DNA of 38,175 nucleotides from positions 1-38,175 of the forward strand of contig JAFPWS010000050.1 of assembly GCA_017412705.1 (NCBI GenBank), in the 5' to 3' direction. Origin of the DNA: Prevotella sp. GTDB lineage: Bacteria; Bacteroidota; Bacteroidia; Bacteroidales; Bacteroidaceae. A model generated the notes under the pieces. That model made no database searches. It worked only from the letters and a program-made list of their open reading frames with translations, and was not told the DNA's origin. The position numbers and the translations under genes are program-made. Below, in pieces: positions 8,377 through 14,927 of the stretch. Within the stretch, counting starts at the first letter, position 1. Each line of letters starts with the position of its first letter.

Positions 8377-8674
8377 GTCTCACTCTTTTACGTTTTCCTT
8401 GTTGTATCTTCTCTAACTCGTATGGCGAAATGGGTATCTCTGGCAATACATCATCCAGTCCCTGCATAAAGTCGATGGCTCGCAGCAGTTCAATGAAGGT
8501 AGCCATCGTGATGTTATGCAGCTGGCCGTTCTCAAACTTCCGGATGGTTACGATGTTGACTCCCGACTTGTCGGATACCTCCCGCTGCGTCATGTCCGTA
8601 CCGATGCGGTAGTCCTTGAAGCGTTTGCCCAGCATCGACACAATCTCAATGGTGTACATTTGCGATATGTTCAT
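8366..8674 (-). CDS. hipB: HipB-like XRE-family antitoxin/DNA-binding protein
   Basis: The 102-residue protein carries one XRE-type helix-turn-helix at about residues 15-72 (MTQREVSDKSGVNIVTIRKFENGQ is the recognition region) and a basic tail GKRKRVRHAK. HipB proteins bind their own operator and neutralise the HipA kinase. It overlaps the start of the damaged hipA gene by 11 bases, the usual antitoxin-first order. The frame is intact while its toxin is not, so it may persist as an orphan repressor. The pair sits convergent to GH127 between two PUL operons and looks like an insertion into the PUL. A perfect promoter lies directly against the start codon. Confidence 0.85.
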   Translation of the reverse strand: MNISQMYTIEIVSMLGKRFKDYRIGTDMTQREVSDKSGVNIVTIRKFENGQLHNITMATFIELLRAIDFMQGLDDVLPEIPISPYELEKIQQGKRKRVRHAK

Positions 8675-8678
8675 ACTG

Positions 8679-8710
8679 CAAAGGTAAACATAATTTCGCT
8701 TATATGCAAA
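8679..8710 (-). promoter_or_regulatory. hipB promoter, near-leaderless
   Basis: Read on the minus strand, TTTG (8710-8707), 20 bases, then TACCTTTG (8686-8679) matches the Bacteroidales promoter exactly. Only four bases separate the -7 box from the ATG of hipB at 8674, so the transcript should have no or almost no leader. Confidence 0.75.
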
Positions 8711-8767
8711 TATATTAGGTAAAAGATAATAAATTTACGGTTAAAATTAACAAAGAAAAGGGTTTTA

Positions 8768-8804
8768 AGTATTATTCCCTGCCGATTCGTATTAAATATA
8801 AAAG
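8768..8804 (+). promoter_or_regulatory. PUL element copy B, upstream of GH43
   Basis: AGTATT (8768-8773), 14 bases, CGTATT (8788-8793), followed by AAATATAAAAG. The second half begins 24 bases before the GH43 ATG at 8812. This leaves no room for a separate downstream promoter and argues that the element is itself the promoter or covers it. Confidence 0.7.
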
Positions 8805-8811
8805 GTAAGAG

Positions 8812-10476
8812 ATGCGAAAGACCTATTTGTTATTTATTGCTTTTTCTTTATTATTGAACACCGCAGGAGCTCATTGCGTGCCACACTCATACCTTCAGGT
8901 GAGAGAGAGTGTGTGGTGCCCAGACAATGGTGACGGGACATACACTAATCCCGTGTTGTATGCCGACTATAGCGACCCTGACGTGTGTGCTGTTGGTGAA
9001 GACTACTATCTGACGGCAAGTTCCTTTAATTGTATTCCTGGGTTACCTATTCTGCATTCTAAGGACTTGGTAAACTGGACGATTATCGGCCATGCCCTAC
9101 AGGAATTGGAGCCAAAGGAGGTCTTCGACAAGCCACAGCACGGCAAGGGGGTGTGGGCACCGTCCATCCGCTATCATAATGGCGAATTCTATATCTACTG
9201 GGGCGACCCTGACTTGGGAATCTTTATGGTCAAGACGAAAGACCCTGCGGGAGCGTGGGAGAAGCCCGTCTGCATCATCCCTGGCAAGGGCATGATAGAC
9301 CCCTGTCCGCTGTGGGATGATGACGAGCGTTGCTATCTCGTTAACGGCTGGGCCAACAGTCGCTGTGGTTTCAATTCCGTGCTGACGGTTCGTGAACTTT
9401 CCAAAGATGGCACCAAGCAGATTGGTCAGCCGCGCATCGTCTTCGACGGCGGTCAGGTGAACCACACCTCAGAAGGTCCTAAGTTCTACAAGCGCGACGG
9501 CTACTACTGGATTATGAATCCTGCTGGTGGCGTAGCGATGGGGTGGCAGTTGGCCATGCGGTCGAAGTCGCCCTACGGTCCCTACGAATGGAAGCGGGTG
9601 ATGTGGCAGGGTAAGACCGACATCAACGGCCCGCATCAAGGGGCATGGGTTCATACCGCTTTCGGTGAAGACTGGTTCCTGCACTTCAACGACAAAGGTG
9701 CATACGGGCGAGTGGTCTACTTGCAGCCTGTCGACTGGTCATCAGGTTGGCCCATGATGGGAAATCATGGTGAACCCTATACCAAATATCGCAAGCCAAA
9801 GTCTTCCTCCAATACCATCGTCAATCCGCAGGAGAGTGACGAGTTCAACGACGGCATCTTGGGTAAACAGTGGCAGTGGCACGCCAACTATCATCAGTTC
9901 TACGGCATGCCAACCGCTGACGGCACCATGCGTCTTTACACTTATGATCTCCCCTCCCTTGGGGAGGGGCAGGGGGTAGGCTCTTTATGGGATGCCCCTA
10001 ACCTGCTGCTACAGAAGGCTACGGCTCCCCGTTTCACCGCTACGGCCAAGGTGCGCTTTGCCTCAAAAGAGGATAACCAATATGGTGGTGTGGTGATGAT
10101 GGGTCGCGACTACAGCGCATTGGTCATCTATCGACAAGGCGACACGTTCCTGCTCCAGCGTCACACCTGCATGGGAGCCGACGAGGGTAAGACGGAGACG
10201 GAGCAGTCACTCGCCACGCTACCGCCTACCGACCGCGACACCATCCCTTATTCGCCTGCCATCTATTTAGACTTGTACCTGCGTATGACCGTCAACGACG
10301 GCCTTTGTACCTTTAGCTACAGCACCGACGGCAAGCGTTTTAAGGACGCGGGTGAATCCTTCAAGATGCGCGAGGGCAAGTGGATTGGTGCCAAGTTCGG
10401 CTTCGTGGCCGAGTGCCGCAACCATAAGGACTCACGCGGCTGGTTAGATGTTGACTGGATGAGAATTACCAAATAA
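8812..10476 (+). CDS. GH43 family glycosidase (arabinofuranosidase/xylosidase type) with C-terminal beta-sandwich
   Basis: The 554-residue protein has a signal peptide (MRKTYLLFIAFSLLLNTAGA). The N-terminal five-bladed propeller (about 35-330) has the three GH43 catalytic carboxylates in place: base Asp55 in YSDPDV, modulator Asp163 in MIDPCPLWDDD and acid Glu221 in HTSEGPKFYK. Residues about 345-554 form the C-terminal beta-sandwich common in two-domain GH43 enzymes. GH43 enzymes invert and usually remove alpha-L-arabinofuranose or beta-xylose, some beta-galactose; which one cannot be told here. One inverted palindromic element (9949-9982) reads in frame as LPSLGEGQGVGS in the sandwich domain. 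The gene starts a unit with DUF4861 seven bases downstream and has PUL element B 24 bases before its ATG. Confidence 0.9.
   Translation: MRKTYLLFIAFSLLLNTAGAHCVPHSYLQVRESVWCPDNGDGTYTNPVLYADYSDPDVCAVGEDYYLTASSFNCIPGLPILHSKDLVNWTIIGHALQELEPKEVFDKPQHGKGVWAPSIRYHNGEFYIYWGDPDLGIFMVKTKDPAGAWEKPVCIIPGKGMIDPCPLWDDDERCYLVNGWANSRCGFNSVLTVRELSKDGTKQIGQPRIVFDGGQVNHTSEGPKFYKRDGYYWIMNPAGGVAMGWQLAMRSKSPYGPYEWKRVMWQGKTDINGPHQGAWVHTAFGEDWFLHFNDKGAYGRVVYLQPVDWSSGWPMMGNHGEPYTKYRKPKSSSNTIVNPQESDEFNDGILGKQWQWHANYHQFYGMPTADGTMRLYTYDLPSLGEGQGVGSLWDAPNLLLQKATAPRFTATAKVRFASKEDNQYGGVVMMGRDYSALVIYRQGDTFLLQRHTCMGADEGKTETEQSLATLPPTDRDTIPYSPAIYLDLYLRMTVNDGLCTFSYSTDGKRFKDAGESFKMREGKWIGAKFGFVAECRNHKDSRGWLDVDWMRITK
9949..9982 (-). 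repeat. Intragenic palindromic element 7 (inverted)
   Basis: CTCCCCTCCC and GGGGAGGGG arms around TT, followed by CAGGGGGTAGGCT. In frame in GH43 it reads LPSLGEGQGVGS, the same phase as inverted copies 2 and 3. Confidence 0.85.
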
Positions 10477-10483
10477 TAGAAGA

Positions 10484-11581
10484 ATGATGAAGAAAATAAT
10501 CCTTTGTGTCTTTGTTTCTTTGTGTTCTGTAATGATATCGCAGGCACAGACCATTACGATAGAGAACACAACCAGTCTGCAACGTTCGGAACTGGTGGCT
10601 GTCAGTGCCGATGAGCTGGGTATAAAGAGCGGCACCGATGTCGTGGTGCGCGACGTGTCCAACATAGAACGCCCTACCCAGTGGACGTATGACGGCAAGC
10701 TGTTGATGGAGGTGCATGCGCGTCCTCACAGCAAGGCCGTGTTTACCCTGCAGTCAGGAACCCCTGCTGCATTCCGCTCGTGGGTGGATGGCAGACAGTA
10801 TCCTGAGCGTCTCGACGACATCGCTTTCGAGAACGACCGCATAGGCTTCCGCATCTATGGTCCGGCCTTACAGCGCAAGGGCGAGAAAGGCTACGGCTAC
10901 GACCTGTGGGTGAAGCGTACCACAGAGCTCGTCCTTGGTGAACTCTACCGCAACGACCCGCGCCTGTCGTTCCATCTGGACTATGGCAAGGGCGTCGACT
11001 GCTTTGCCGTAGGTCCTACGTTAGGTTGCGGCACGCCAGCCATGTTACAGCATGGAGAGATACGCTTCCCATGGTGCTACGAGACGTACAAGATACTGGA
11101 CAAGGGACCGCTGCGCTTCACCGTACAGATAGATTTCCCCACAACGGACGACGGCATCACCGAGCATCGCATCCTGTCTATTGACAAGGGTTCGAACTTT
11201 GTCGAGAGCACCGTATGGTTCGACGGTTTGAAACAGCCCACCGACGTGCTGGCTGGCTTCCCTATCCGCCCGGCAGGGGCAGAGACGCTGGTCAAGGGCG
11301 GTGGCTACATCCAGTATGCCGACCCCACCATCGAGCCGGACCGCTATCAGTCGCAGGTATATGTCGCCTTGCTGTTCCCCGACCAGCAGGTTGACATCGA
11401 CGTCGTGCAGCAGCATGGCGTGGGCATCCTTCGAGGCTACACCTCCAATCAGCGTTTCCATTATTATATCGGTGCCGCCTGGAGCGAGTTCGACGTGCGC
11501 TCGCAGCAGGAGTGGCAGTCGCGCATCGACGGATTCATGCAAGCCCGACAGGCTCCTTTACAAGTGGTTGTTGTTAAGTAA
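10484..11581 (+). CDS. DUF4861 family secreted protein, possible uronate-processing enzyme
   Basis: The 365-residue protein has a signal peptide (ending near SQA), so it acts in the periplasm. Features typical of DUF4861 are visible: LDDIAFENDRIGFRIYGPAL near residue 110, GYGYDLWVKRT, LDYGKGVDCFAVGPTLGCG, and a C-terminal HYYIGAAWSEFD. The family is beta-rich and has no established reaction that I can name. It follows GH43 by seven bases and precedes the KduD-like dehydrogenase by 51. In uronate pathways that place is often taken by the isomerase KduI, which is absent from this window. An isomerase or lactonase-like role on unsaturated or keto uronates is therefore possible, but this is context inference only. 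Its TAA lies inside PUL element C, so the element for kduD overlaps the end of this gene. Confidence 0.8.
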   Translation: MMKKIILCVFVSLCSVMISQAQTITIENTTSLQRSELVAVSADELGIKSGTDVVVRDVSNIERPTQWTYDGKLLMEVHARPHSKAVFTLQSGTPAAFRSWVDGRQYPERLDDIAFENDRIGFRIYGPALQRKGEKGYGYDLWVKRTTELVLGELYRNDPRLSFHLDYGKGVDCFAVGPTLGCGTPAMLQHGEIRFPWCYETYKILDKGPLRFTVQIDFPTTDDGITEHRILSIDKGSNFVESTVWFDGLKQPTDVLAGFPIRPAGAETLVKGGGYIQYADPTIEPDRYQSQVYVALLFPDQQVDIDVVQQHGVGILRGYTSNQRFHYYIGAAWSEFDVRSQQEWQSRIDGFMQARQAPLQVVVVK

Positions 11582-11612
11582 AGTCGCAGCATCGTTCGTA
11601 TTGACAGAAAAC
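11577..11612 (+). promoter_or_regulatory. PUL element copy C, upstream of kduD
   Basis: AGTAAA (11577-11582), 14 bases, CGTATT (11597-11602) followed by GACAGAAAAC. The first half overlaps the stop codon of DUF4861 (11579-11581). The second half starts 36 bases before the kduD ATG. This suggests kduD and the transporter have their own start of transcription within the regulon. Confidence 0.7.
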
Positions 11613-11632
11613 ATTCATTAAAAGATATTGTT

Positions 11633-12433
11633 ATGGCAAACATTTTTTCATTAGAGGGCAAGAATGCCTGGATTACGGGTGCCTCTTATGGCATTGGTTT
11701 CAACATTGCAAAGGCTTTTGTGGCCGCAGGTATCAAAACCATCATCTTCAACGACCGCAACGAGGAGGCTCTGGAGCGCGGACTTCAGAACTACAAGGAG
11801 GCTGGTATTGAGAATGTCAAGGGCTATGTGTGCGACGTTACTGACGAAGCTGGCGTGAAGGCTGTCGTCGAGCAGATTCACCAAGAGGTGGGCAACATCG
11901 ACATCCTCGTCAACAATGCCGGCATCATCAAGCGCATCCCCATGCACGAGATGAAACGCGAGGAGTTCCAGCAGGTCATCGATATCGACCTTGTGGGTCC
12001 GTTCATCTGCGCCTCAGCTGTCATCCCTGAGATGATGGAGCGTCGTGAGGGTAAGATCATCAACATCTGCTCGATGATGTCAGAGCTGGGTCGTGAGACC
12101 GTCTCTGCCTACGCTGCCGCCAAGGGTGGCCTGAAGATGCTGACCCGCAACATCTGTTCGGAGTATGGTGAGTACAACATCCAGTGCAACGGTATTGGTC
12201 CGGGCTACATCGCCACCCCGCAGACCGCTCCCCTCCGTGAGCGTCAGCCCGACGGCAGCCGTCATCCGTTCGACAGCTTTATCTGCGCCAAGACTCCTGC
12301 AGGTCGTTGGCTCGATCCTTCAGAGTTGGGAGGTCCGGCCGTGTTCTTGGCATCGAAGGCTTCTGATGCCGTCAACGGTCATATCCTCTATGTAGACGGT
12401 GGCATCCTGGCCTACATCGGCAAGCAGCCCTGA
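11633..12433 (+). CDS. kduD: KduD-type short-chain dehydrogenase (2-keto-3-deoxygluconate / gluconate 5-dehydrogenase family)
   Basis: The 266-residue cytoplasmic SDR has the complete classical signature: TGASYGIG near residue 16 for NAD(P) binding, NNAG near residue 93, and the catalytic Ser147, Tyr160 and Lys164 (YAAAK). The C-terminal block NGHILYVDGGILAYIG is typical of the KduD/Ga5DH branch. KduD interconverts 2,5-diketo-3-deoxygluconate and 2-keto-3-deoxygluconate, downstream of GH88. Related SDRs in alginate pathways reduce the open-chain 4-deoxy-5-keto-uronate directly, and that is an alternative here because no kduI is seen. It is followed 37 bases later by the transporter, and PUL element C lies 36 bases upstream. 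Confidence 0.85.
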   Translation: MANIFSLEGKNAWITGASYGIGFNIAKAFVAAGIKTIIFNDRNEEALERGLQNYKEAGIENVKGYVCDVTDEAGVKAVVEQIHQEVGNIDILVNNAGIIKRIPMHEMKREEFQQVIDIDLVGPFICASAVIPEMMERREGKIINICSMMSELGRETVSAYAAAKGGLKMLTRNICSEYGEYNIQCNGIGPGYIATPQTAPLRERQPDGSRHPFDSFICAKTPAGRWLDPSELGGPAVFLASKASDAVNGHILYVDGGILAYIGKQP

Positions 12434-12470
12434 TTTGGCTATTAGTTAACAGCTAATTGCTAACTGCAAA

Positions 12471-13652
12471 ATGAAAGTGACTATGGAAAAGAAAAATAAT
12501 GTTTGGGCGGCGTTGCCCGTCCTGTTCGGCTTCTTCGTGATGGGCTTCTGCGACATCGTGGGCATTTCTTCTGACTATGCCGCGTCGGCCTTTGGCTGGA
12601 GCCAGACCATGGCGGGACTGATTCCCTCCGTGGTGTTCGTGTGGTTCTTCCTGTTGGGTGTACCCGTCGGTCTGATGATGAACCGCATCGGGCGCAAGAA
12701 CACGGTGCTGCTGTCGATGCTCGTGACTGTCATCGGCATGGCGCTACCCCTCATCCACTACGACAGCGCGATGACCCTTCTGGCCTACGCCCTGCTGGGT
12801 ATCGGCAATGCCATCCTGCAGGTGTCAGTCAATCCGCTGCTGCAGAACGTCATTACCGATGAGAAGCTGCTCACTTCGAGCCTGACAGCCGGTCAAGTGG
12901 TCAAGGCTATCTCGTCCTTTGTCGGACCCTTCATCGTGCTGGCTGCCGTCAACTGGTTAGGCGGTGGCGACGAGGGCAAGTGGTATCTGTGCTTCCCGCT
13001 GATGGGAGCCATCACACTGGTGTCGGGCCTATGGCTCTTGTTGACCCCCATCCCGCGTGAGGCCACCGTTCCCGACGGATCTTCGTCAGGTATCGGCAAG
13101 ACATTAGGATTGTTAGGTGACAAGACCATCCTGCTGCTCTTCTTCGGCATCTTCTTCGCCGTGGGTACTGACGTATCGACCAACTTCCTCTCCTCGAAAG
13201 TCATGATAACGCGCTTCGACTACTCGAAGGAGGCTGCCGGCATGGCTCCGCAGGTGTATTTCGTCTGCCGCACCATCGGCGCCTTCATCGGCATGTTCCT
13301 CATGACAAAGATGTCGGAGGTCCGCTATTTCCGCCTGAACATCGTCGCCTGTCTGCTGTTTGCCGTGGTGCTGGCCCTGGTCAGCCACGAGTGGCTCGAC
13401 TTCATCTGCATCGGCGGCATCGGCTTCTGCTGTTCGTGCGTGTTCCCCATTGTCTATGGTCTGGCCTTGAAGAGCCGTCCCGACAAGGGCAACGAGATCA
13501 GCGGTCTGATGATTATGGCCGTGGCTGGCGGTACGGTGTCGTTCCTCGTAGGTGCTGCCAACGAGCAGGCGGGCATCATGGGCGGCGCACTGGTCATCGC
13601 ACTGGAGATAGCCTATCTGACCTATTGTGCCTTTTTCGTAAAAAAAGCCTGA
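12471..13652 (+). CDS. MFS sugar/uronate transporter (FucP/GluP-like)
   Basis: The 393-residue protein is strongly hydrophobic with about 12 predicted membrane segments and an MFS loop-2/3 motif MMNRIGRKN near residues 65-72. Length and the pattern in helices 1-4 (MGFCDIVGISSDYA, GIGNAILQVSVNPLLQ) resemble the FucP/GluP group of sugar:H+ symporters in Bacteroidales. It should carry the released monosaccharide, probably the unsaturated uronate or a ketouronate, across the inner membrane; the substrate is inferred from kduD next door. The start may be 12471 or the second Met at 12483. The 37-bp gap from kduD holds a short inverted repeat (AGTTA...TAACT), and no PUL element lies in it, so it is co-transcribed with kduD. 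Confidence 0.85.
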   Translation: MKVTMEKKNNVWAALPVLFGFFVMGFCDIVGISSDYAASAFGWSQTMAGLIPSVVFVWFFLLGVPVGLMMNRIGRKNTVLLSMLVTVIGMALPLIHYDSAMTLLAYALLGIGNAILQVSVNPLLQNVITDEKLLTSSLTAGQVVKAISSFVGPFIVLAAVNWLGGGDEGKWYLCFPLMGAITLVSGLWLLLTPIPREATVPDGSSSGIGKTLGLLGDKTILLLFFGIFFAVGTDVSTNFLSSKVMITRFDYSKEAAGMAPQVYFVCRTIGAFIGMFLMTKMSEVRYFRLNIVACLLFAVVLALVSHEWLDFICIGGIGFCCSCVFPIVYGLALKSRPDKGNEISGLMIMAVAGGTVSFLVGAANEQAGIMGGALVIALEIAYLTYCAFFVKKA

Positions 13653-13660
13653 GCACATTG

Positions 13661-13699
13661 CGTAGTAGTGTCACCTCATCCGTATTATAGATAACAAAC
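13661..13699 (+). promoter_or_regulatory. PUL element copy H, not followed by a gene on its strand
   Basis: CGTAGT (13661-13666), 14 bases, CGTATT (13681-13686) followed by ATAGATAAC. It matches the other seven copies in both halves and in the 14-base spacing. It lies 8 bases after the transporter stop, and the next gene is on the other strand. A terminator follows about 100 bases on. Confidence 0.65.
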
Positions 13700-13813
13700 A
13701 TAAAGTAAAAATTAGCTTCATATAGTTTATGTTAGTAATGTAGTTAGTAGTTTTCAGATTAGGTTAGTATTTTTTAAGGTAAAAGCCGGATGCGTGAAGC
13801 ACCCGGTTTTTTT
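13692..13813 (+). ncRNA. Candidate small RNA driven by PUL element H
   Basis: Between element H and a strong terminator (13786-13813) lie about 120 bases with no worthwhile reading frame; the only ATG-started frames are a few codons long. The stretch is AU-rich with repeated GTTAGT motifs (around 13728-13770) and ends in a stem-loop with seven T. A promoter-like element, a short AU-rich body and an intrinsic terminator make the simplest reading a regulon-controlled sRNA. The alternative is a simple 3' untranslated region of the transporter operon. The start position is estimated from the distance to the element and is not exact. Confidence 0.45.
13786..13813. terminator. Rho-independent terminator between convergent genes
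   Basis: CCGGATGC (13786-13793), loop GTGAA, GCACCCGG (13799-13806) with one A-C mismatch, then seven T. It serves the kduD-transporter operon and the candidate sRNA. On the other strand a shorter T run may also end the DUF6078 transcript from 13819. Confidence 0.85.
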
Positions 13814-13818
13814 GTCGC

Positions 13819-14280
13819 TTACCAATTCCAGTCTTCTACCTCGCCATCGTAGACAATAGGACCTGTCCAGCCATGATGCCGACAGGCGTAGATGACATCC
13901 TCTTGCTGTTGGGGGTTGATCAGGCGCTCGCCTTTTCGCATCTCGAAGTAGCGCTTCCTGCCCCATATCAGTTGGAGCAGCAGGCGAATACGGTGCTCCT
14001 TGTACCGAGGCATCTCTTGATAAAGCTGGGTCATGCCACGCTTCATCATGACGCGCTCCTTCTTGCGGAACAGCGCGCACTGCTCGCCACCATTCTGCGG
14101 ATTACGTGGGTTAACGCCTGTATATGCAGGCAGTGTGGTATCGACATACAGACCTACCAGCCAGCGCAGGCACTCCTCGTGCAGCGGACATTGGTCGTTG
14201 AAACATACCAGGTAGTGGCCGGCCTTTTCGCGAAACGCTTTTTCTTCTTCTTTAGTCAAAACAGGTTTTGTCGTATTCAT
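13819..14280 (-). CDS. DUF6078-like conserved hypothetical protein
   Basis: The 153-residue protein starts at the ATG at 14278-14280 (MNTTKPVLTKEEEKAF). It contains CFNDQCPLHEECLRW near residue 25, a Cys/His arrangement typical of a Bacteroidales family I recognise as DUF6078, then NGGEQCALFRKKE and a C-terminal CRHHGWTGPIVYDG. Three or four conserved Cys and His residues could bind metal, but I know no function. No signal peptide or membrane segment is seen, so it is probably cytoplasmic. The gene is oriented against the PUL, is convergent with the transporter operon, and has a promoter directly against its start. Longer starts upstream (to 14376) are less likely because they lack family resemblance. 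Confidence 0.7.
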   Translation of the reverse strand: MNTTKPVLTKEEEKAFREKAGHYLVCFNDQCPLHEECLRWLVGLYVDTTLPAYTGVNPRNPQNGGEQCALFRKKERVMMKRGMTQLYQEMPRYKEHRIRLLLQLIWGRKRYFEMRKGERLINPQQQEDVIYACRHHGWTGPIVYDGEVEDWNW

Positions 14281-14285
14281 CCCTG

Positions 14286-14316
14286 CAAAGATACGAATAA
14301 GCGAGCGCAATACAAA
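14286..14316 (-). promoter_or_regulatory. DUF6078 gene promoter, near-leaderless
   Basis: On the minus strand, TTTG (14316-14313), 19 bases, then TATCTTTG (14293-14286) fits the consensus. Only five bases lie between the -7 box and the ATG at 14280, so the mRNA would start at or next to the start codon. A second -7-like TACCTTTG occurs at 14381-14374 without a clear partner. Confidence 0.65.
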
Positions 14317-14592
14317 ACAAAAACCAATTTTTTTGTTTTTATTGCCGAGCGAAAGTATCTTCGAGTCTTGCCTCAAAGGTACGAAATATTTTCCAATTAA
14401 AAAATCTATTAAAAATAGGTATTAACGTCACTTCATGACTTATATTGCTTTATATCAGAAGGTTAAGTGCTGACGGTAACAATTGTATAACATCAGTATA
14501 ACGTCATTATTCAATGGCGAATCGTCTTTCTATAGCTCTTAAAAGGTTTATTTCCAATGGTTTATGGTTCATTTTGTCTTAGGTAGATATAT

Positions 14593-14655
14593 AGTTTCCA
14601 ATAAGGAAACTGTTAGTTTCTCGGTAGGAAACTGCCAGTTTCCTACCGAGAAACT
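14593..14655. repeat. Stacked perfect inverted repeats
   Basis: AGTTTCC and GGAAACT flank AATAA (14593-14611). Three bases later AGTTTCTCGGTAGGAAACT (14615-14633) and its exact reverse complement (14637-14655) are separated only by GCC. All four arms share AGTTTC at an end. The large hairpin has 19 perfect pairs and no T run on either side, so it is not an ordinary terminator. Confidence 0.9.
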
Positions 14656-14662
14656 ATGTCAC

Positions 14663-14745
14663 AGGCCGAGGCTGAACGGCCTTCAGGCCGAGCGTGAAAA
14701 GGTGTTAGGCCGAACCTGAACGGGCATGAGAACTAGGCTGAAACG
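14663..14745. repeat. Three tandem 22-bp imperfect repeats plus a partial fourth
   Basis: Units begin at 14663, 14685 and 14707, each starting AGGCCGA and continuing with a TGAA at position 11-14. A shortened unit AGGCTGAAACG starts at 14735. The units are contiguous with no spacers, so this is not a CRISPR array. Confidence 0.75.
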
Positions 14746-14882
14746 ATAGAAATGACGTTAAAATGATGTTAGCATGACGATAATAATGGCTTAACGTCAT
14801 GAGTTAAATCAGTGTATGTTAGTGGCTTAAGTGATAAAATGACGATAAAATCTAATTTTGATGATGATTTAATGATAAAATT

Positions 14883-14914
14883 TTTGGATAACAAGAAATT
14901 TTTTAATAACTTTG
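14883..14914 (+). promoter_or_regulatory. Promoter of the VirE-like gene
   Basis: TTTG (14883-14886), 20 bases, TAACTTTG (14907-14914): a full consensus Bacteroidales promoter. The ATG at 14928 is 13 bases after the box, so the leader is very short. Confidence 0.75.
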
Positions 14915-14927
14915 CAGAAAACAATGT

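Larger units (their letters stand above)
14281..14927. other. Repeat-rich non-coding region (647 bp) before the VirE-like gene
   Basis: No convincing gene is seen here. The region is AT-rich at both ends and holds several ordered structures: stacked inverted repeats (14593-14655), three tandem 22-bp units (14663-14728), and four copies of TAACGTCA or its complement (14422, 14499, 14753 as TGACGTTA, 14792). The copies at 14752-14761 and 14791-14800 form a 10-bp inverted repeat. A perfect promoter follows at 14883-14914. Dense direct and inverted repeats beside a VirE/primase-like ATPase recall iteron-type control or origin regions of integrated elements, but this is inference. Confidence 0.6.

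Noticed and set aside
14663-14745. Tandem 22-bp units as a CRISPR array
   Set aside because: Units are contiguous without spacers, imperfect and only three; no cas genes are present.
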